Below the pieces are notes generated by a model. It searched no databases. It saw nothing but the letters and a program-made list of their open reading frames with translations, and was not told the DNA's origin. Positions 35,404 through 49,259 of a stretch of DNA of 64,000 bases are shown here, piece after piece (the stretch's first letter is position 1; each line of letters begins with the position of its first letter). Made by a program: the position numbers and the translations under genes. Source of the stretch: Isoetes taiwanensis (Eukaryota; Streptophyta; Lycopodiopsida; Isoetales; Isoetaceae); assembly GCA_021234155.1 (NCBI GenBank), contig JAJEKV010000001.1, forward strand, positions 37,618,826 through 37,682,825, in the 5' to 3' direction.

Positions 35404-35545
35404 TTATGTACTGTGTTTGGGTGGTTTTGCTTAGTGGACCATCTCGTCCTCTAGGTTTTTAGTCCCATGTCACAGGTCCCTTGTATGTATCTTGATATTC
35501 CTTGATAATAGATTGTCGTCCTTCAAAAAAAAAGAAAAGGGGTAC
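35404..35545 (+). mobile_element. LINE 3' end with poly-A tail
   Basis: The sequence ends TCGTCCTTCAAAAAAAAAG at 35517-35535. The same ending, TTTCGTCCTTCAAAAAAAG, occurs at about 50023-50041. Shared 3' ends of this kind mark members of one LINE family. Confidence 0.65.
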
Positions 35546-38500
35546 TATAGATTTGAAGACTCACATCCTTGAAGAATACAAAGTAGACAACTTGAAGAAC
35601 CAAGGAAAGGACATTCATTGGAGATCATGCAAGCATAGCAAGGAAGAGAGGATTCAAGCAAGCAACTAAGAGTTTGAAGATTGGAAGACCCCTCAAGATT
35701 GCTTGGTATGTGGCTGATTTGAGATCATCTTGGCATGAATTCTATTTCACAAGGTTCACTACATGAGTTCACCATCTTAATCTCATCCATGATACCATTC
35801 TTGCCTCATAATTCATATTTTCTTGTCTCACCTTCATTTCCCCTAGCAAACTTGGCAAATAGGCTTTTCTCTAGTCAAAACACACCATTCACATGCTATT
35901 CATACACCATACTATCACCCTATCTCCATCATCTTCAAAAAGGCAAAAAAATTCCACTCAATTTGGCTTTTCCTATGGTCTAAGATCATATTCTCTCTCT
36001 AAAAGTTAAACTAGAGAGAGAGAAGGTGCAAAATTTCCCAAAACAAGCATGAAGAAGTCAAATGACCAAGTTGTTGCATAAGGGATCTAAGTTCATGTGC
36101 ACTAGTGCCAAAGTAGTCCATTAAATCATCAAAGTTGCCAAATCATCATCGAAGGACACCATGTACCATCCACATCACCACCAAATATGCCATGTCATCA
36201 TACACATGCCACCTTCCATAAATTTCCCTTTTTTCAAAATATTTGACCTAAGAGAAGTCATTTTGATACTTAATTTGACATGTCAACACTTCATTGTGCC
36301 ACACCATCACTAAATGCCTCCACATCATCCTACACGTGTCATTCACATCATTTCCACCTAATAAAAAGTTTTGACTAGAAAAAGACATTTTGCCACCTTG
36401 CTTGAGACATCATCATCCCATGTTGCCATGTCATCATCCAATTGCCTAGTCACTATATCAACTTGCCACATCATCAACTTTATCCCCATTTTGAGTCAAA
36501 AAAGTTAAATGTCCATTTTGGCAAAAATATTCTTCCATGTCATAGAGCATCAAAAAATATTCCTTGTAAAAAAAGAATTTTTGAAAAAGACCATGTTTCG
36601 ACCTTCATTTTTGAGTTCTTGGGATTCGTGTCAGGCTTTGAAAAATGAAAAAAAAATTCTATCTACCCCTCCTTGGCCTAGTCACTCATCCCATCCAGTC
36701 TCCCCCCGCCACGTGGTGCCTTTGGGTATGTGAGCTGGCAACGGGCCAGACATGACATGGAGACAACACGCAAATCTTAATAATACACGTCAGATTAGTT
36801 CTTATATACCTGATCTTCCAAAACCTAAAATGCATGTGGGATATTTCGACCAGAAATCTCAAGAACACTAAAAACTTTTCATGCCAAGATCCAGAATTTT
36901 TGAATGATTCAACCACCTAATCATGGCTATATGCTCCCGGATTGACCTATTCTAAGCCAAGAACCCTTAAACCTAGCTAAAAGACAAGAATCTGAGCCGG
37001 ATTTGCCAAGAACAGACCGAAACAGGGAATTATGTAAAAGGGGAATTGTTTACAGAGATCTTCAAGGGCTTTGGGTGCAAGAATTGATCGAGATTTCTCA
37101 TTTAGAGGCCGGTTTGACTGACTGCTGCTTGAATTTGCCTTCCTTGCTTTTCGAGTCCATGGATTACTTGAAGCAATTTGATAATTTGCTATTATGAAGA
37201 CTTTTTTGATCCTGTGCACAAGACAACAGAGCTTGGGAATCTCTTGTATGACTGTATGATTATCCTTTGAATGAAAATCCGATCCTTGGCATTACAATTC
37301 TCTTCAATTTGCATTCCACATCCAAAGCAAGGTAAATAAAAAAGGTAAAAGCGATATTCAAAGATAATTTATTTGTTTCAAGCATACCATACCTCAGATT
37401 ACATCATATTCTGTTCTATTGATCAAAATTGACTAAATTAGACTAAATTGCCTTTAGTATCAATGTGTGTGAGCATTTGGCAAGTTCTAGCACTGCATAT
37501 AGGATAATGCTTAAATAGAGAGTTAACCAAACAGTTAGGAAGCATAAAGAGCCTGGAAAAATATCAAAAAACAATTAGCAACAACATGTTTTCTATACTT
37601 TAAACCATTGCATTTTTTTAGGCAAAATATTCCTCCTTAAAGATTCTAGCTATGCTTTCAGGTTGTCATCATCTCCCTGTAAAAAAAAATACATCATTTT
37701 CACATATGCTTATATGCAGCAACTTTTATAAGCTAGGCAGTGAATAATAAAATGTTAGATATCTTGGGCTGTGTTTATTTGCTCTGGTTCTAAGAGGTTA
37801 TTTGTCATTTATAGGGGAGAGCAGGCTCCGTTTCTCTGGTTGATCTTGCGATTGGGAATGCGTGTCTGCTTCGAGCTGGTAAAAAACTTCTTCTTTTGAG
37901 AAATGTTTTGCCATAAGGAACGATTTGATTGTAGAGGATGCAGATTGAGTCAGGTAATTTTTAATTCTTATAGAGCCGATTGTGTGATATGAGTTCAAGC
38001 AAGCAGATTTGACACTGCTTGAAGATACAGAAAATCGATAGGATCTTCAAAGATTGCACTCCTAATACCTCATCCGGATTGCTTTCTTTAATTATTGCTT
38101 ATCTATTCATGGGTGCACATTCATCCCATCCCTGTACTCAATATAATGTTTTTTGAGATGATAATCAAAACTAGCTCTTGGCGAGCTTGTTAGCTAACTA
38201 TCCTAAAATTGGGTGAGATGGGTAAAGCCTCTTTCTTGCGGTTAGAGCTGTAGGAGAATCTTTTGAACCATGGCCAGCCTTACTTTTAGTGCAGATGTAC
38301 AAGTTGATCATCAGAGTTTGATTTTGATGCATTTTTTGCGGATCTTCTTGCACACAGCCCACATGTTTGGAGCAAACAACTCTGGTATGTTGAGGAGTTG
38401 GATGAATGTTTCTACATTTTGCATGAGAATTGAAAGCTATTTTATGTTTGCATAACTACTGCTCTTAATTATTTGCAAAAGTACATTAAGTTGATTTTCA

Positions 38501-40850
38501 GAAGTAAATGAACATGATTAGATCATTTTTAACTGTAGCAAAACTAAATCACTGAAGAGTATTTCTATGTTCCACAGCTGGAAATGCATCCAAGATCTTT
38601 GTTAATTTGAATTTGTTCGATCACATTCAGTAGTCTAGATTTTATTATATGTATGCAGATAAAACTTTCTCAGGCCTTTCACATCTGTTTCACATTTTTT
38701 TTCATGTCATCAGACATAAAGATTGAAGATGTTGTTTGTTTAGCACTTTTATATATCTATGATGTCGATTTCTTCCTTATCAGCTGATTGCTTTATTATG
38801 TTTCCATCCAACTGCTTATCAGCCATTCTTGCATCATCTTATCTATGATATCGATTTTTCCCTTATTAGGCTGATTGCTTTTTTTATGTTCCATTCAAGC
38901 TGATTGTCAGTCATTCTTGCATTGATCTTCAATTGAAATTGGGTTGGGTTTGAGCTAACAGTTATGTATTTAATTTGTTGTGAGATGATTGCAAGCAAAA
39001 TGCTCTTTGATCACGTGCCTCATGCCTGAATCCAGCCATAAGATCTTGAATAGGCAAGTTATTCCTAGATTAGATTTCAAATATCTAGGTTATTGCCATA
39101 AAATTATTATTAGATAGATAGCTTAGCACATGTTCTTTACTATCGGTAGTGCTCTAAATGCATCTGTTAGTTGATAGGGAGGCATCAATTCCAAGCTAAT
39201 GGACATTAGCTCAGATTTGGGTGTATGTGGGCTTTGATTTGGTTTGGCATGGATGCCAGACCTCATTACGTAGAAGGTTTTTCAATGAGTTGCAGACCTT
39301 CATTCGCGTTCTTAGGTGCAGCTCTTTCGCCCTCATATCGTACCTTTCAGTTATTCCTTTTTTCGTTGACGTGCTTTTCATTAGATGTTGTATTTTTGCC
39401 GGATTCAGAGAGCCCAACAAACAGACAAGCATAGATATTTGCATTTGCATTTGGATTTTGATACGAGAACAGAGTTTGTTAAAGATATCTTGGAATTAAG
39501 GTATAACGCAATTGTTATTTTGGTAAGGTTATTTCATACTTCATCATCTTTTGTTTCTATAAAAATTTATTATATAATTGTGATGGCTTACATCACCAGA
39601 TTGTCATTTCATTTTAGGGCCAGACCTTTGTGCAATTGACTTGCAGGATACTGAGACAATATATAGATTAGGAACTGTTATAAAGGTACCATTATCTGTG
39701 TTTATACAGCTTTGCTAACCTTATTTGGTCGTCTTTTATAGGTTCCTTTGTGCATCCTTTTTTAAAATAGCTCATAACATCCTATCTCAAAATGCTCTGT
39801 GCATCTGCTGCATCCCAAGTTGCATCCTACCAGTTAGTTCACGAAGGGATGTGCCATATATAGCTCTTAAATCTGGTTCTCCTGGGGGTGGAAATGTTTT
39901 TGTATTTTTCCTTATGAGGGTGAGCATAAGGTTATGACCTGGCTTCCAATACAGTTTTGATAATCATTGCCCTAGCCGATGGTGTACTTTGTTGTATAAA
40001 AACCATGTTTAATCCTCACTTTGGTTCTATTATTTTGGCAGTGTTGACAAATTCTTATGGCCACAACATACTTTAGAATTACTGTATTGATTTCTCTCTT
40101 ATTTATGCCAGAGTTTATTTAATGCCGCACCTCATTTTCTGTTTGATACAGTTTTTTATTCTTATTTCCCAGAGGTAGCATCACATGAGGAAGAAATGCT
40201 TTGTATAGTAGGAATCATTATTCTAGCTCCATATGTTTTATCCATTGTAATTGTTGCACTAGATTCAAAAAAAGCCTATAGAATATTATAACAGAAAGTA
40301 GTCCTATGCCGAGCATGCTTTAGATTAATTAAATACTCAAATACATGATGGCCAAAAGACCCATGACCTAGCCCCGCATTACTTACCGGGAATTAACATG
40401 ATACCTCTAAACATGTTCCATGCTCAACAATTTATAACCTATCTAGTTGCTAACAATCTAAGTTTACATGCTCAAGACTGGAGCAGAATGATTCTAGGTT
40501 AGATACAACATCTTTTCTCACTGCATTTAATCCATAATATTGCTTATTTCTGCATGTTGTATTCTGAAAGAAATGCTCCATTCATTTTAGTTGTGATATG
40601 ATGTAGTAAACCGTTATTGTTGCCTTTTGTACAATATAGTTAATCTTCTCCAACAGCCAGCAATTCTCTGGCAGGCGCAATTGTATGGCCATCTATAGTA
40701 TATACCTTCTATTTTTTGTTACATCTCTATTGCATTAACTAAGCATGGTTGCAGATATACATTACCTGGCTTGCTGCTTATGTTGCAATTATTATGTAAT
40801 CTAATGCTTCAAATTATCCTACCAGCTATTGTCCTAAGAGGCTTATATTT
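35546..40850. other. long AT-rich stretch without a supportable gene
   Basis: Frames up to about 90 codons have no recognisable motif. 36100-36480 is rich in CATCATC and CCATGTCATCA words. Around 39385-39690 two stretches resemble exons, but their splice phases do not agree. 37000-40800 could be intron of an unseen gene or intergenic; I cannot tell. Confidence 0.35.
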
Positions 40851-40852
40851 AT

Positions 40853-41272
40853 GCCATCGATCCGAGCCATTGGATCGTATTCTCGAAGAGGCGAGCATGC
40901 ATTCTCCCATGCATTTTTTGGGGCTCTAATTCGTTTGGGGATTGCTATTTCTTGCAGGTTCTTTATCGACTTCTCATCGGCGTTTTCTCCTCTCTCAGCA
41001 GTTCCCTTGACTCTCTTTCTTTGAGACCAGGAAGGGGAGGTGCTTCTCCCTGCTTGGTTTTCCAGTTTGGCGTCTCTTTCCATGTTGTGACATGTTCTTC
41101 CGCGATCTTGTCTCCTTTTAGGCCATCCTTCAACCTTCGACCTTGATCCCATTTTGATAAGGAAGTTCTCTTTTTGTCGGGAGCTTTTGTCTGTTTTCAT
41201 GCGAGGCCTATTTGAGAATGCCATCGATCCGAGCCATCGGATCGGTATTCTCGAAGAGGCGAGCATTTCAAG
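40853..41272. repeat. direct repeat pair of ~50 bp, 366 bp apart
   Basis: CCATCGATCCGAGCCAT(T/C)GGATCG followed by TATTCTCGAAGAGGCGAGCAT occurs at 40855 and 41221. Each copy contains a short hairpin (CGATCC...GGATCG). A weaker copy lies near 2155. The intervening sequence is mostly pyrimidine-rich on the plus strand. This might be a short LTR-like or SINE-like element. Confidence 0.55.
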
Positions 41273-41274
41273 AA

Positions 41275-43455
41275 GCTTCAATGGTACTAGGGTTATATGC
41301 AGGATTTGTTTCTTCACGAAGTTACTTGCTAGCATCCATGTTTTTGCATGTAAGAGAGACATAGAAATAGGGAGCTCTCCACTCAGCCTTGACATAAATG
41401 TAATCTCATTGACTATTATATCTACTTACATGCTTCTTATACATCATTAGAGCTCTTTTGTTTGAAATAAGAAAGCGCATGCAGCTTTTTTTAAAGCGCA
41501 TGCAGCTTCTTTTTCTTTATTTGTTATCCATATATGTGATTGCAATAACAACTTTGAGTGGATTTGCTGGCCTCGCTGCTACGAAAATGGATTTGTTCAA
41601 GAGTGAAAACTACAACACTTGGAAAGACGCGTTCAATGGTTTTGCTCAAGACTTTAGCATGTTTTTTTTCGCGCAAATATCTGCTGACTACAATTTTGCA
41701 TCAAGGACATGGAGAAATCCTTATAGCTTCAGGTTCTTAGGAGAGTAATCTGTCCAGAAGCAGCAGTGCGATATAGATTGCATTATGAATAGTGATGGTA
41801 TATAAGGAACCAGAAACAAGTATTGGCTGCAATATGGAAACAAGATCAGCGTGACGTACTTAGAAATGATTTGGCATTTCTTAGGCTCTAAATGGATGCC
41901 TATTTCTTATAATGATAGAGTGATTGTACAAGCAAGTCGCCAAGAGCACCGTACCATCAATGCAATCTGCATACTCTATTGTGCCAACATGCTTGTGGCA
42001 CTACTGCAAGTTATTTATTGTTTGGCACCACCTAGCTCTGCACATGGATGGTTCAATGACTTTGGGCACAGATTTAGATTCAGAATTATATGATTTAATT
42101 TGCCTTGATATATGTTCTGTGGTTTTAAGCAATATCACAACAAAAATGTGAAATGATACAAATCTCAAATTATGAGGCTGTTTCTTACAAATTCTCATTG
42201 TTATGGAAATATTTTTGCGTTTAATGCTTGAAACGATACATCAGACCACCGAATGAAGGTGGTGCAAAGGTGGTTAACATTTACAGGTATGTGCTTTTCT
42301 GTCCTTTTTTGGCATGACCAATCCCTATCTAAGATTTTACATAGTTCCTATTTTTTGATTTTCCATCTTTTCATTGGAGTCCATTTGAGTTTTTTTTCAC
42401 AAGAGTTGAGAACATATTTCAGAGATCACCATTTGCTTACAACTTAATGACCATGCATGATGCTATTTGGAATTTAGAATGGAAGTATGTCCACTTGCTC
42501 ATTCTAACAATGCACTGCTATTTTGCTTACGCTGCTTATATGAGCAATGATGGCTAAAAGCAATAAAAATTATGGCTAAAAGCAATGATAAATCTCGAAT
42601 TGCTCCCAATTATAGATGTCTAAATTTGCTCGGTGAAGATGACATCAAGACAATGTGGGGTATTCTTTTAGCAAACATAGAGGAGAATAAGAGACAAGCA
42701 CACTTATCTGGAAAATAAATGATAGAAAATGGGAGACAAAATTGATTTTCATAATAATAAAACTGTGCATTACGATTGCGCAGGGTATAATCTGTAGGTT
42801 ACATGTGCCACCCTCCCCATCTTTGAATTGTTATATGCTCTAACATGCTTTAAGATGACAAACAATTGCTAGAACCCAAATGCAAACTATTTATTCCAAC
42901 ATATGCAATCTAATAAGCGATGATATGGCGCATATGTGCTGTTGTGTGGTGTTTATAACTATAAAATGATTTTGTTTTGCAAGAATAGTTTGAGCGATTG
43001 AAATTAATACATTCCATGTACTAATGTTGCCGTTATCGATTGACGTCCTCCAACTCAATTATAGTGAATGCATATATTGTATTAGAGTCAAATAAACTTT
43101 TGTGTTGTGATGGACATCCATATCTATCAACATAAGTACAATTCACATTCTATACAACTTTCAGTGTTCTTAACATTTAATTTTAACATCACTATTGGCA
43201 AGCCAATCTTGACATCACCAGGTTCTTTGCATTTCTTTCTTTGCCATTTCTCAAATTTGGCAAGGTATTATAGAATGTGATAGAAGAAATATAGATGAAA
43301 CCAATGTACTATAAAATTCTACAGTTCTCCGGATCAAATCCATAATTTTCTACACATGGTTGTTTATCTCTATCAAACCACCTCTTCAAATTATAACTAC
43401 AGCCCGGCAGTAGTATCTAATGTAGCAGAATAGTAGCCTCGTATAGTTGTCGAAA
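41275..43455. other. upstream region of murC, no other gene seen
   Basis: Frames such as 41458-41748 and 42253-42447 are not recognisable. The murC promoter should lie in the last few hundred bases, but I see no convincing TATA box at a defined distance. Confidence 0.35.
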
Positions 43456-43459
43456 TGCG

Positions 43460-46400
43460 ATGGAGATCCGCCTAGCCATGCAGTCTGCTAATAGCATCCA
43501 GTCCTTGACAAGTCGTGCAAGCTCGTTAACTTTGGAACCTTCCCTTCCAGCTTTTTCAAGAGTGCATTTGATAAACGTTTCTTGTGCGAAGAGGATCAAA
43601 ATTACAAGCTGTGTAAGTAAAGAAGGTACTCCAACCGAATCAGTCCACTTCGTGGGGATTGGAGGTGTGGGGTTGTCTGCCCTTGCAATGCTGGCCTTAA
43701 AGAAGGTGCGTTGTGTGCTTTTTTTGTCTATCCACTACTTTCTGAACATTTGTATAGCAGGGATGGCGTGTGAGTGGATCAGATTGTTCTTGGAATTCAA
43801 GGCTTGAAGTATTGCAAAGGGAAGGAGCTAGAGTGTACCTTGGGCATTCAGAAGATTGTTTCAAGGATGAAAAGGGGACCTTACCAAACATGGTGGTGAT
43901 GTCCAGTGCAATTGGTGGAAGTAATATAGAAATAAAAGCTGCACGGGAGCTTGGTTTACCAATGTAATGTCTTTCTTAATACCGAGTGGGAATTAAGGTT
44001 ATAGAGTCTCATGTCTATGTGGAGAAAGCTGCAAATCTTTGACACAATATGGTAAATGTTCCAACCGTTTGTATATTTGCAGATACAAACGAGACAGGTG
44101 GCTTAGTATAATAACAGAAGGATACGAGATTATTGCTATTGCAGGGACCCATGGTAATACTGATGTACAAGCTACCTTGTTATGTCTTGACCTCATGCAT
44201 GTTGAATGGTTGATTCAGGTAAAAGCACAACAACTGCAATGCTAGGAACGACACTTCAAAGTTTAGGGGATGATATTACTGCAATCGTCGGAGCTGACAT
44301 TCCACAGGTTAATCTTTTTTGCTAATTGGCATCCATGACATAGGTTGAGTATACTTAGGTATAATTCTGAAATGCACATAGATATTTTCTTTCTGGGTTT
44401 ATACTGGGTTTGTATCCTGCTAGGAAAGCTTGTTACTGATTGCTTGACAAGATCATGCTGTTTTATTTACTATACACCTTCAAAAAGCCAGTCAAACAAA
44501 TATCAAAACGTGATTGCAAATGCAGATGATCCATCAGATGGATATGCTTAGCTCTAGATCACCTGCATCCATGGCAAACATCCTTCATCTTTAGGGATAT
44601 TCTGCCTGGTTTTTGAGGATCATGGCCTAAAACAATTATTGACTTTGTGTGATTATGTTTACAATTGCCTAAGAGGACGAGTCTTAAAATTGGTATATAT
44701 ACAAAATAGTTGGTATTAGATAAGATAAATATATTCACAATCTTATAGGAATTTAAACTCGTATAGACACACTAAGTGGCTACAGTACGACTCAAACGAA
44801 CCTCCCTTACTTGTCACAAATGTGTAATTAAAGCTGCTAGTTTTGTTGAAGGCATCTGCAAAAACATATATACATTAGTTAAATGTTCTGCTTCTACATG
44901 CTGTCAACAGCATCATTAAAATGGCAAGTAATTATATAATGCTGTTTTTGTCTATATGGATCAATAGGATGGTGCACGTTACTCAATAGGTCGTGCAAGT
45001 TACCTTTGCTTTTCACTAAGGTTAACTACAATAATTCCAGTTTCCAGGAGGAGGAAATGTAGCTATTGGAAGCAGCTCTAGGTTGGTGCTAGAGGTGAGT
45101 TCAAGCCTCATGCCATATAGATTAAAACATGGTTACAATCTAAACAAATGGTTAAATAAAAAACTTTTATTCCGTGGCCTGACTTGACCACTACGAAGCA
45201 GCAGACAGATAGTCAGAATATTTTGAATATCAAACTCCCAAGAAATTCCCCAAGATATGAACAATTGTCATGATCATCATTATTGACATTTTTATTGTGC
45301 ATAGTAGTTTTTATGATGTAATTTAACCTTATTTTTTCAGGCAGATGAGTATGACCATTGTTTTCTGGGTGTTTCTCCATCGATAGCAGTAGTGACAAAT
45401 ATTGAGTGGGAGCATGTTGACATGTTCAAAGATGAGGTTCATGAGATTTAATTTTGTGAGTTTGTGTCTATGCCTTTCTGTTTTCTGAGATTAATAGCCA
45501 TTTTCTTCAAATAGATGTCAGTACGGGATGCTTTTAAGAAGTTTGTTGCTCAAATCAAGCCTGGCGGTACATTAATAGTTTGTGGTGACAGGTAAGACTC
45601 TCAAGTCTCTTAATTCCTTCTTTGCTACTAATGGTTAACGTTGAGCCATTTGAGAGAACGTGACTGATATCCATCTTCTTCTTAATAACTATATAAGACC
45701 TTGATATCCGTCTTCTTCATAACTTACTGTTTACTTTGCTGCCATCATCTATTGAGGACTCCTGGCTGGTTTTTCCTTCCCTCTTCTCAGAAAGAGACAC
45801 ATTGTGATTGTGTAACTAACTTGGTACCCCACCAACTTGTCATCTCGGTTTAACTATTTGCTTGGTACTTTTATACTCTAAGCTTCGTGCATTACTTAAG
45901 TGCACAAATGTGTGGCAGTGCTGCCTGCAGATCACTGCTTCCAACAAACGAACACCATGAAGCACTTATTACTTCAGAAGGGAGTTGTCACACATTACAG
46001 GATGAAATATCACCTTATAGGATCATGACATATGGTCTTATGGAGGGGAATGACTGGCAAGCCCTTATGTTGGGGCCCAATACTCAAGGGGGATCTGATT
46101 ACATTGCGGTACCCATTCTGTCTCCATTTTTCTCTAATTTAGGTGCATGTATGATGCAAAAGAAAGAAAAAGCGACACTTTTTAAATTCTACAGGACGAA
46201 ATCCATAGTATTTTGAACCTGTAAGGAGGGCACGGGTTATTTAATTTGAGCTATCGCTAAAGAACATCTATACGTAATGAAATTTTTCTAGAAGGTGTAC
46301 AAATTGATGAAGATGTTCATTTGCCATTCTGGCCACCATAGCCCAATGCAACATTTTGGCCTCCTCTTCTGGAAGGGCTGCTTGTGTTGGTCGATTGTTT

Positions 46401-48308
46401 TATTCTGCATTACTGGGAACAATGTTGAAAGCCTCCCTTTTGTTTAGTTTCAGTTACGCCATCTTCATGTTGTGACCCTTCATTAATAGGGAATAAGTTA
46501 CCTCCGCTGGGCTTAGACCTTTTGGGCTCATTTGAGGATTGAGCAATTTATGAACAATGTAAAGGTATTAAAAAGATCTAAAGAGGCAATGATATTTTCC
46601 CCTGGTTATATAGCTCTTCCATCTGGAAAAAGAACCTGGAAGCTCCATACCCAAGTATGTATATGTAGATAGGGGCTGCCCCTGAAAGAAGGAAGACTTC
46701 ACCTTTTATTCTCTTCTAGAAATGAAGAGAGAAGCAAGTTTTGCTGACTTCTTTTGGTTGATCAGAAGTTAGGACCGTGATGTGCCATTTTGCCTGCATG
46801 GTCTGGTGTGTTGTCATGCTTTATGGAAACTGTAAAAGATAGATGTGTTTATGAGGCATATTCTAGTCCTTTACATATAGAAAATTCGACCACATAAAAT
46901 CGGTTATTGCAATTTGGTTTGTTTTTTTTTAATATTAAATTTATGCAGTCATACAGGGGCAAACCCATGGCTAGAGTGACTATCAAGCTTCCAGGTGTAC
47001 ATAATGTCCTCAATTCTCTGGCGGTATGCATGCACTAGTTGCTAAGATTGTTGTTTATTTCCCTTATTGCAATTTCACATTTCTTTTAACATTCTCAGGT
47101 CATTGCAGTGGTTTCAGCTCTGGCATTTGATAAGAAAAGCATTGGTGGTACTAGCTATGTGGAAATGAAGCGCGCTGTACATGCAGCAAGTCAATGCTTG
47201 GAACAGTTTGCAGGTTTACGAAGACGTTTTGAGTATAAAGGTGGAGTAAATGGCTGTGAGGTCTATGATGATTATGCGCATCATCCAACTGAGATTAGAG
47301 CCACTTTACAGGCTGCCCGTCAAAGATTCCATGGCCAGGTTATCTGGGTAGTGTTCCAGCCTCATACATATAGGTACATAGTTCGAGAATTTTCCGTCAT
47401 ATTGTTCTTTATTTTGGCTTAATCTGTATTTAACCCATCGATGCAGTCGTCTGGCACAAATGCTGCAAGAGTTTTCTGTGTCATTTAGTGCTGCTGACAA
47501 AGTTATTGTGATGGAGGTATGCTAATGACAATTAGAAACTTCGTGTGGATTCAAAAGTGGTCCTTGATCTTTTATAAACTGCTGGCCTCCTTTTGCCTGG
47601 AACAGGACAAGCTAATTACGAGGTTTTTGTGTGAACTTGTCCTCATGTTCTTTCTAAACATCTAGAATCCTAAACGTTAAACTACTTTATTTTGGCCTAT
47701 TTGTGGCATTGTCGGCGGCAGTTGTCATCAAAGTATTTAGCCTTCCTTATTCACTTAAAACTTGCTAAAACAAATTGCCAATAGATCAAAGAGACTTAAT
47801 TATTGACTCTACATATGCTCTGCTTTAATTTATGATTGTTCTTGGCTTTTTCTCTGCAGGTTTATGCAGCTCGAGAGAAAAATGTCTGGCAGATAAGTGG
47901 AGCTGACCTTGCAAGGAATATTGTTAGTCCTCCTGCTATGTTCATTCCTACGATGGTATGCACCCCAATTTTAAATAGTTTGTGTATTATTTATGTAATA
48001 TATGGAATTGTATGAATTATTTCTAAACTTTATGTAGATGTCTAAACTAAAGCGAGTGGACATCTCTCCAGGATATGGTCTTAAAACACTTGTCTTCTGA
48101 AATCGTTGCCCTTCGTAATGATAAACACATAAAGGACAGGAGCGTCAAAATATTGACAGTTGGAGCAGGTAAGGTGCTTCAATTTTATTTTTTGGTGGTT
48201 GGTTGCATGAAATATGATAGTGTCATTTTGTCAGGGGACGTGACAACTTTAGGACCAAGGCTATTAGAGGCGGTGTCAAATATTACCATTTTGGGGCAGA
48301 TGATTTGA
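43460..48308 (+). CDS. murC: UDP-N-acetylmuramate--L-alanine ligase (MurC), plastid-targeted, 14 exons
   Basis: MurC adds L-alanine to UDP-MurNAc using ATP, the first amino-acid step of peptidoglycan synthesis. In plants it would act in plastids. Exons by eye: 43460-43705, 43761-43963, 44083-44153, 44219-44307, 45041-45094, 45341-45436, 45515-45591, 45919-46108, 46949-47023, 47099-47373, 47447-47516, 47860-47955, 48072-48168, 48235-48308. All have GT-AG borders and matching phases; total 1713 nt, 570 residues. The first ~60 residues are Ser/Arg-rich without acidic clusters, like a transit peptide. Mur ligase motifs in order: [18 protein letters not shown] loop GTHGKSTTT (split by intron 3), [51 protein letters not shown] and [10 protein letters not shown]. 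No frame break, so probably functional. Bacterial MurC is about 460-490 residues; the excess fits the leader. Confidence 0.93.
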
Positions 48309-49255
48309 CAAGCTTAAACAAAGTTTAGAGCAGAAATGTAATAAGGTTAATGAAAAAATTCTGTTTTGTTGAAGTGATGTTGCATTTAGTATTCTTTGTG
48401 TCTTAGGAACAGCTATATGAAACCTCCTTATTTAAAAGCCTTAGAAATTTCAACGAGTTGTAAGTGTATAGTTTCATTTGCTTAATCCACAAGAGAGTGC
48501 AAAGTCGTTGCAATGTTCATCCTCTTTGGTGCTTAATTTAATGGCAACACACAAGTTCTGAATGGTCACTTATGCTTGGGGAATAATGTTAGAAGACCAT
48601 ATCCACCCACATTCATTCTCAACCCAAATCACGGGATAATTTAGCAAGCATTGTCTGAACAACAAAGGAGGAGGTTTTTAGCGTGTGCACTTGAACTAAC
48701 ACTTGAACTAGTTGACGGGCGAGACACACAAACAACACCAAAACATTTCTGTTTAGTCTTACCCCTATATTACCATGAGGATTAACCCTCAACAAAATTG
48801 TTTGTCAACCCAAATCACAGAATAATTTAGCAAGCATTGTCTCAACAACAGCAGCAACAACAAGAAGGAAGATTTTTAAAGTCCACTTGAAGATACCAAC
48901 ATTTCTCTACAATCCTACCCCTATTCTCCTTACATCACGAGGATGAACTTGAAACCATATTAATCTTGATAAAGTGAATTAACGAAAGCAACTCAAGAAA
49001 TAAAAGACAAAATAATTCTCTAAAAGTATTTTTCCCATTGCAGTAGTGAGTGGTGGTTGGACCAAGTTTAATTGACAGCCACAAGTTGTTTAAGTGGAAA
49101 GTCTTAAAGTCTTCCAATAATAGAAGTCGTCATTAAGTGGAAGTCTTACCATGTGGTGTTTTGTTGGGGGGGGAGGACTTTCAAGAACTTCAATATGACA
49201 TAAGACAAAGTTTAAGTTGCAATTTAATATAATTAATTCAATTTAATCACGCCAT
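48309..49255. repeat. murC 3' flank with a ~190 bp-spaced direct repeat
   Basis: A ~60 bp stretch around AACCCAAATCACGGGATAAT and TTTAGCAAGCATTGTCT occurs near 48620 and again, slightly altered, near 48806. No gene is seen here. Confidence 0.5.
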
Positions 49256-49259
49256 TTAA

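Noticed and set aside
39407-39690. Two exon-like stretches (DFDTRTEFVKDILELR and DLCAIDLQDTETIYRLGTVI) with plausible splice sites
   Set aside because: The donor and acceptor phases do not agree (joining gives a stop), and no further exons or known family could be found.
40826-41395. 189-codon minus-strand frame
   Set aside because: It spans both copies of a direct repeat and a purine-rich stretch (minus strand), has no motif, and most likely reflects composition.
44039-44245. MurC frame reading GTHGNTD, suggesting loss of the ATP-loop lysine
   Set aside because: The bases after GTHG are an intron start (GTAATA). Splicing to 44219 restores the GTHGKSTTT loop in phase.
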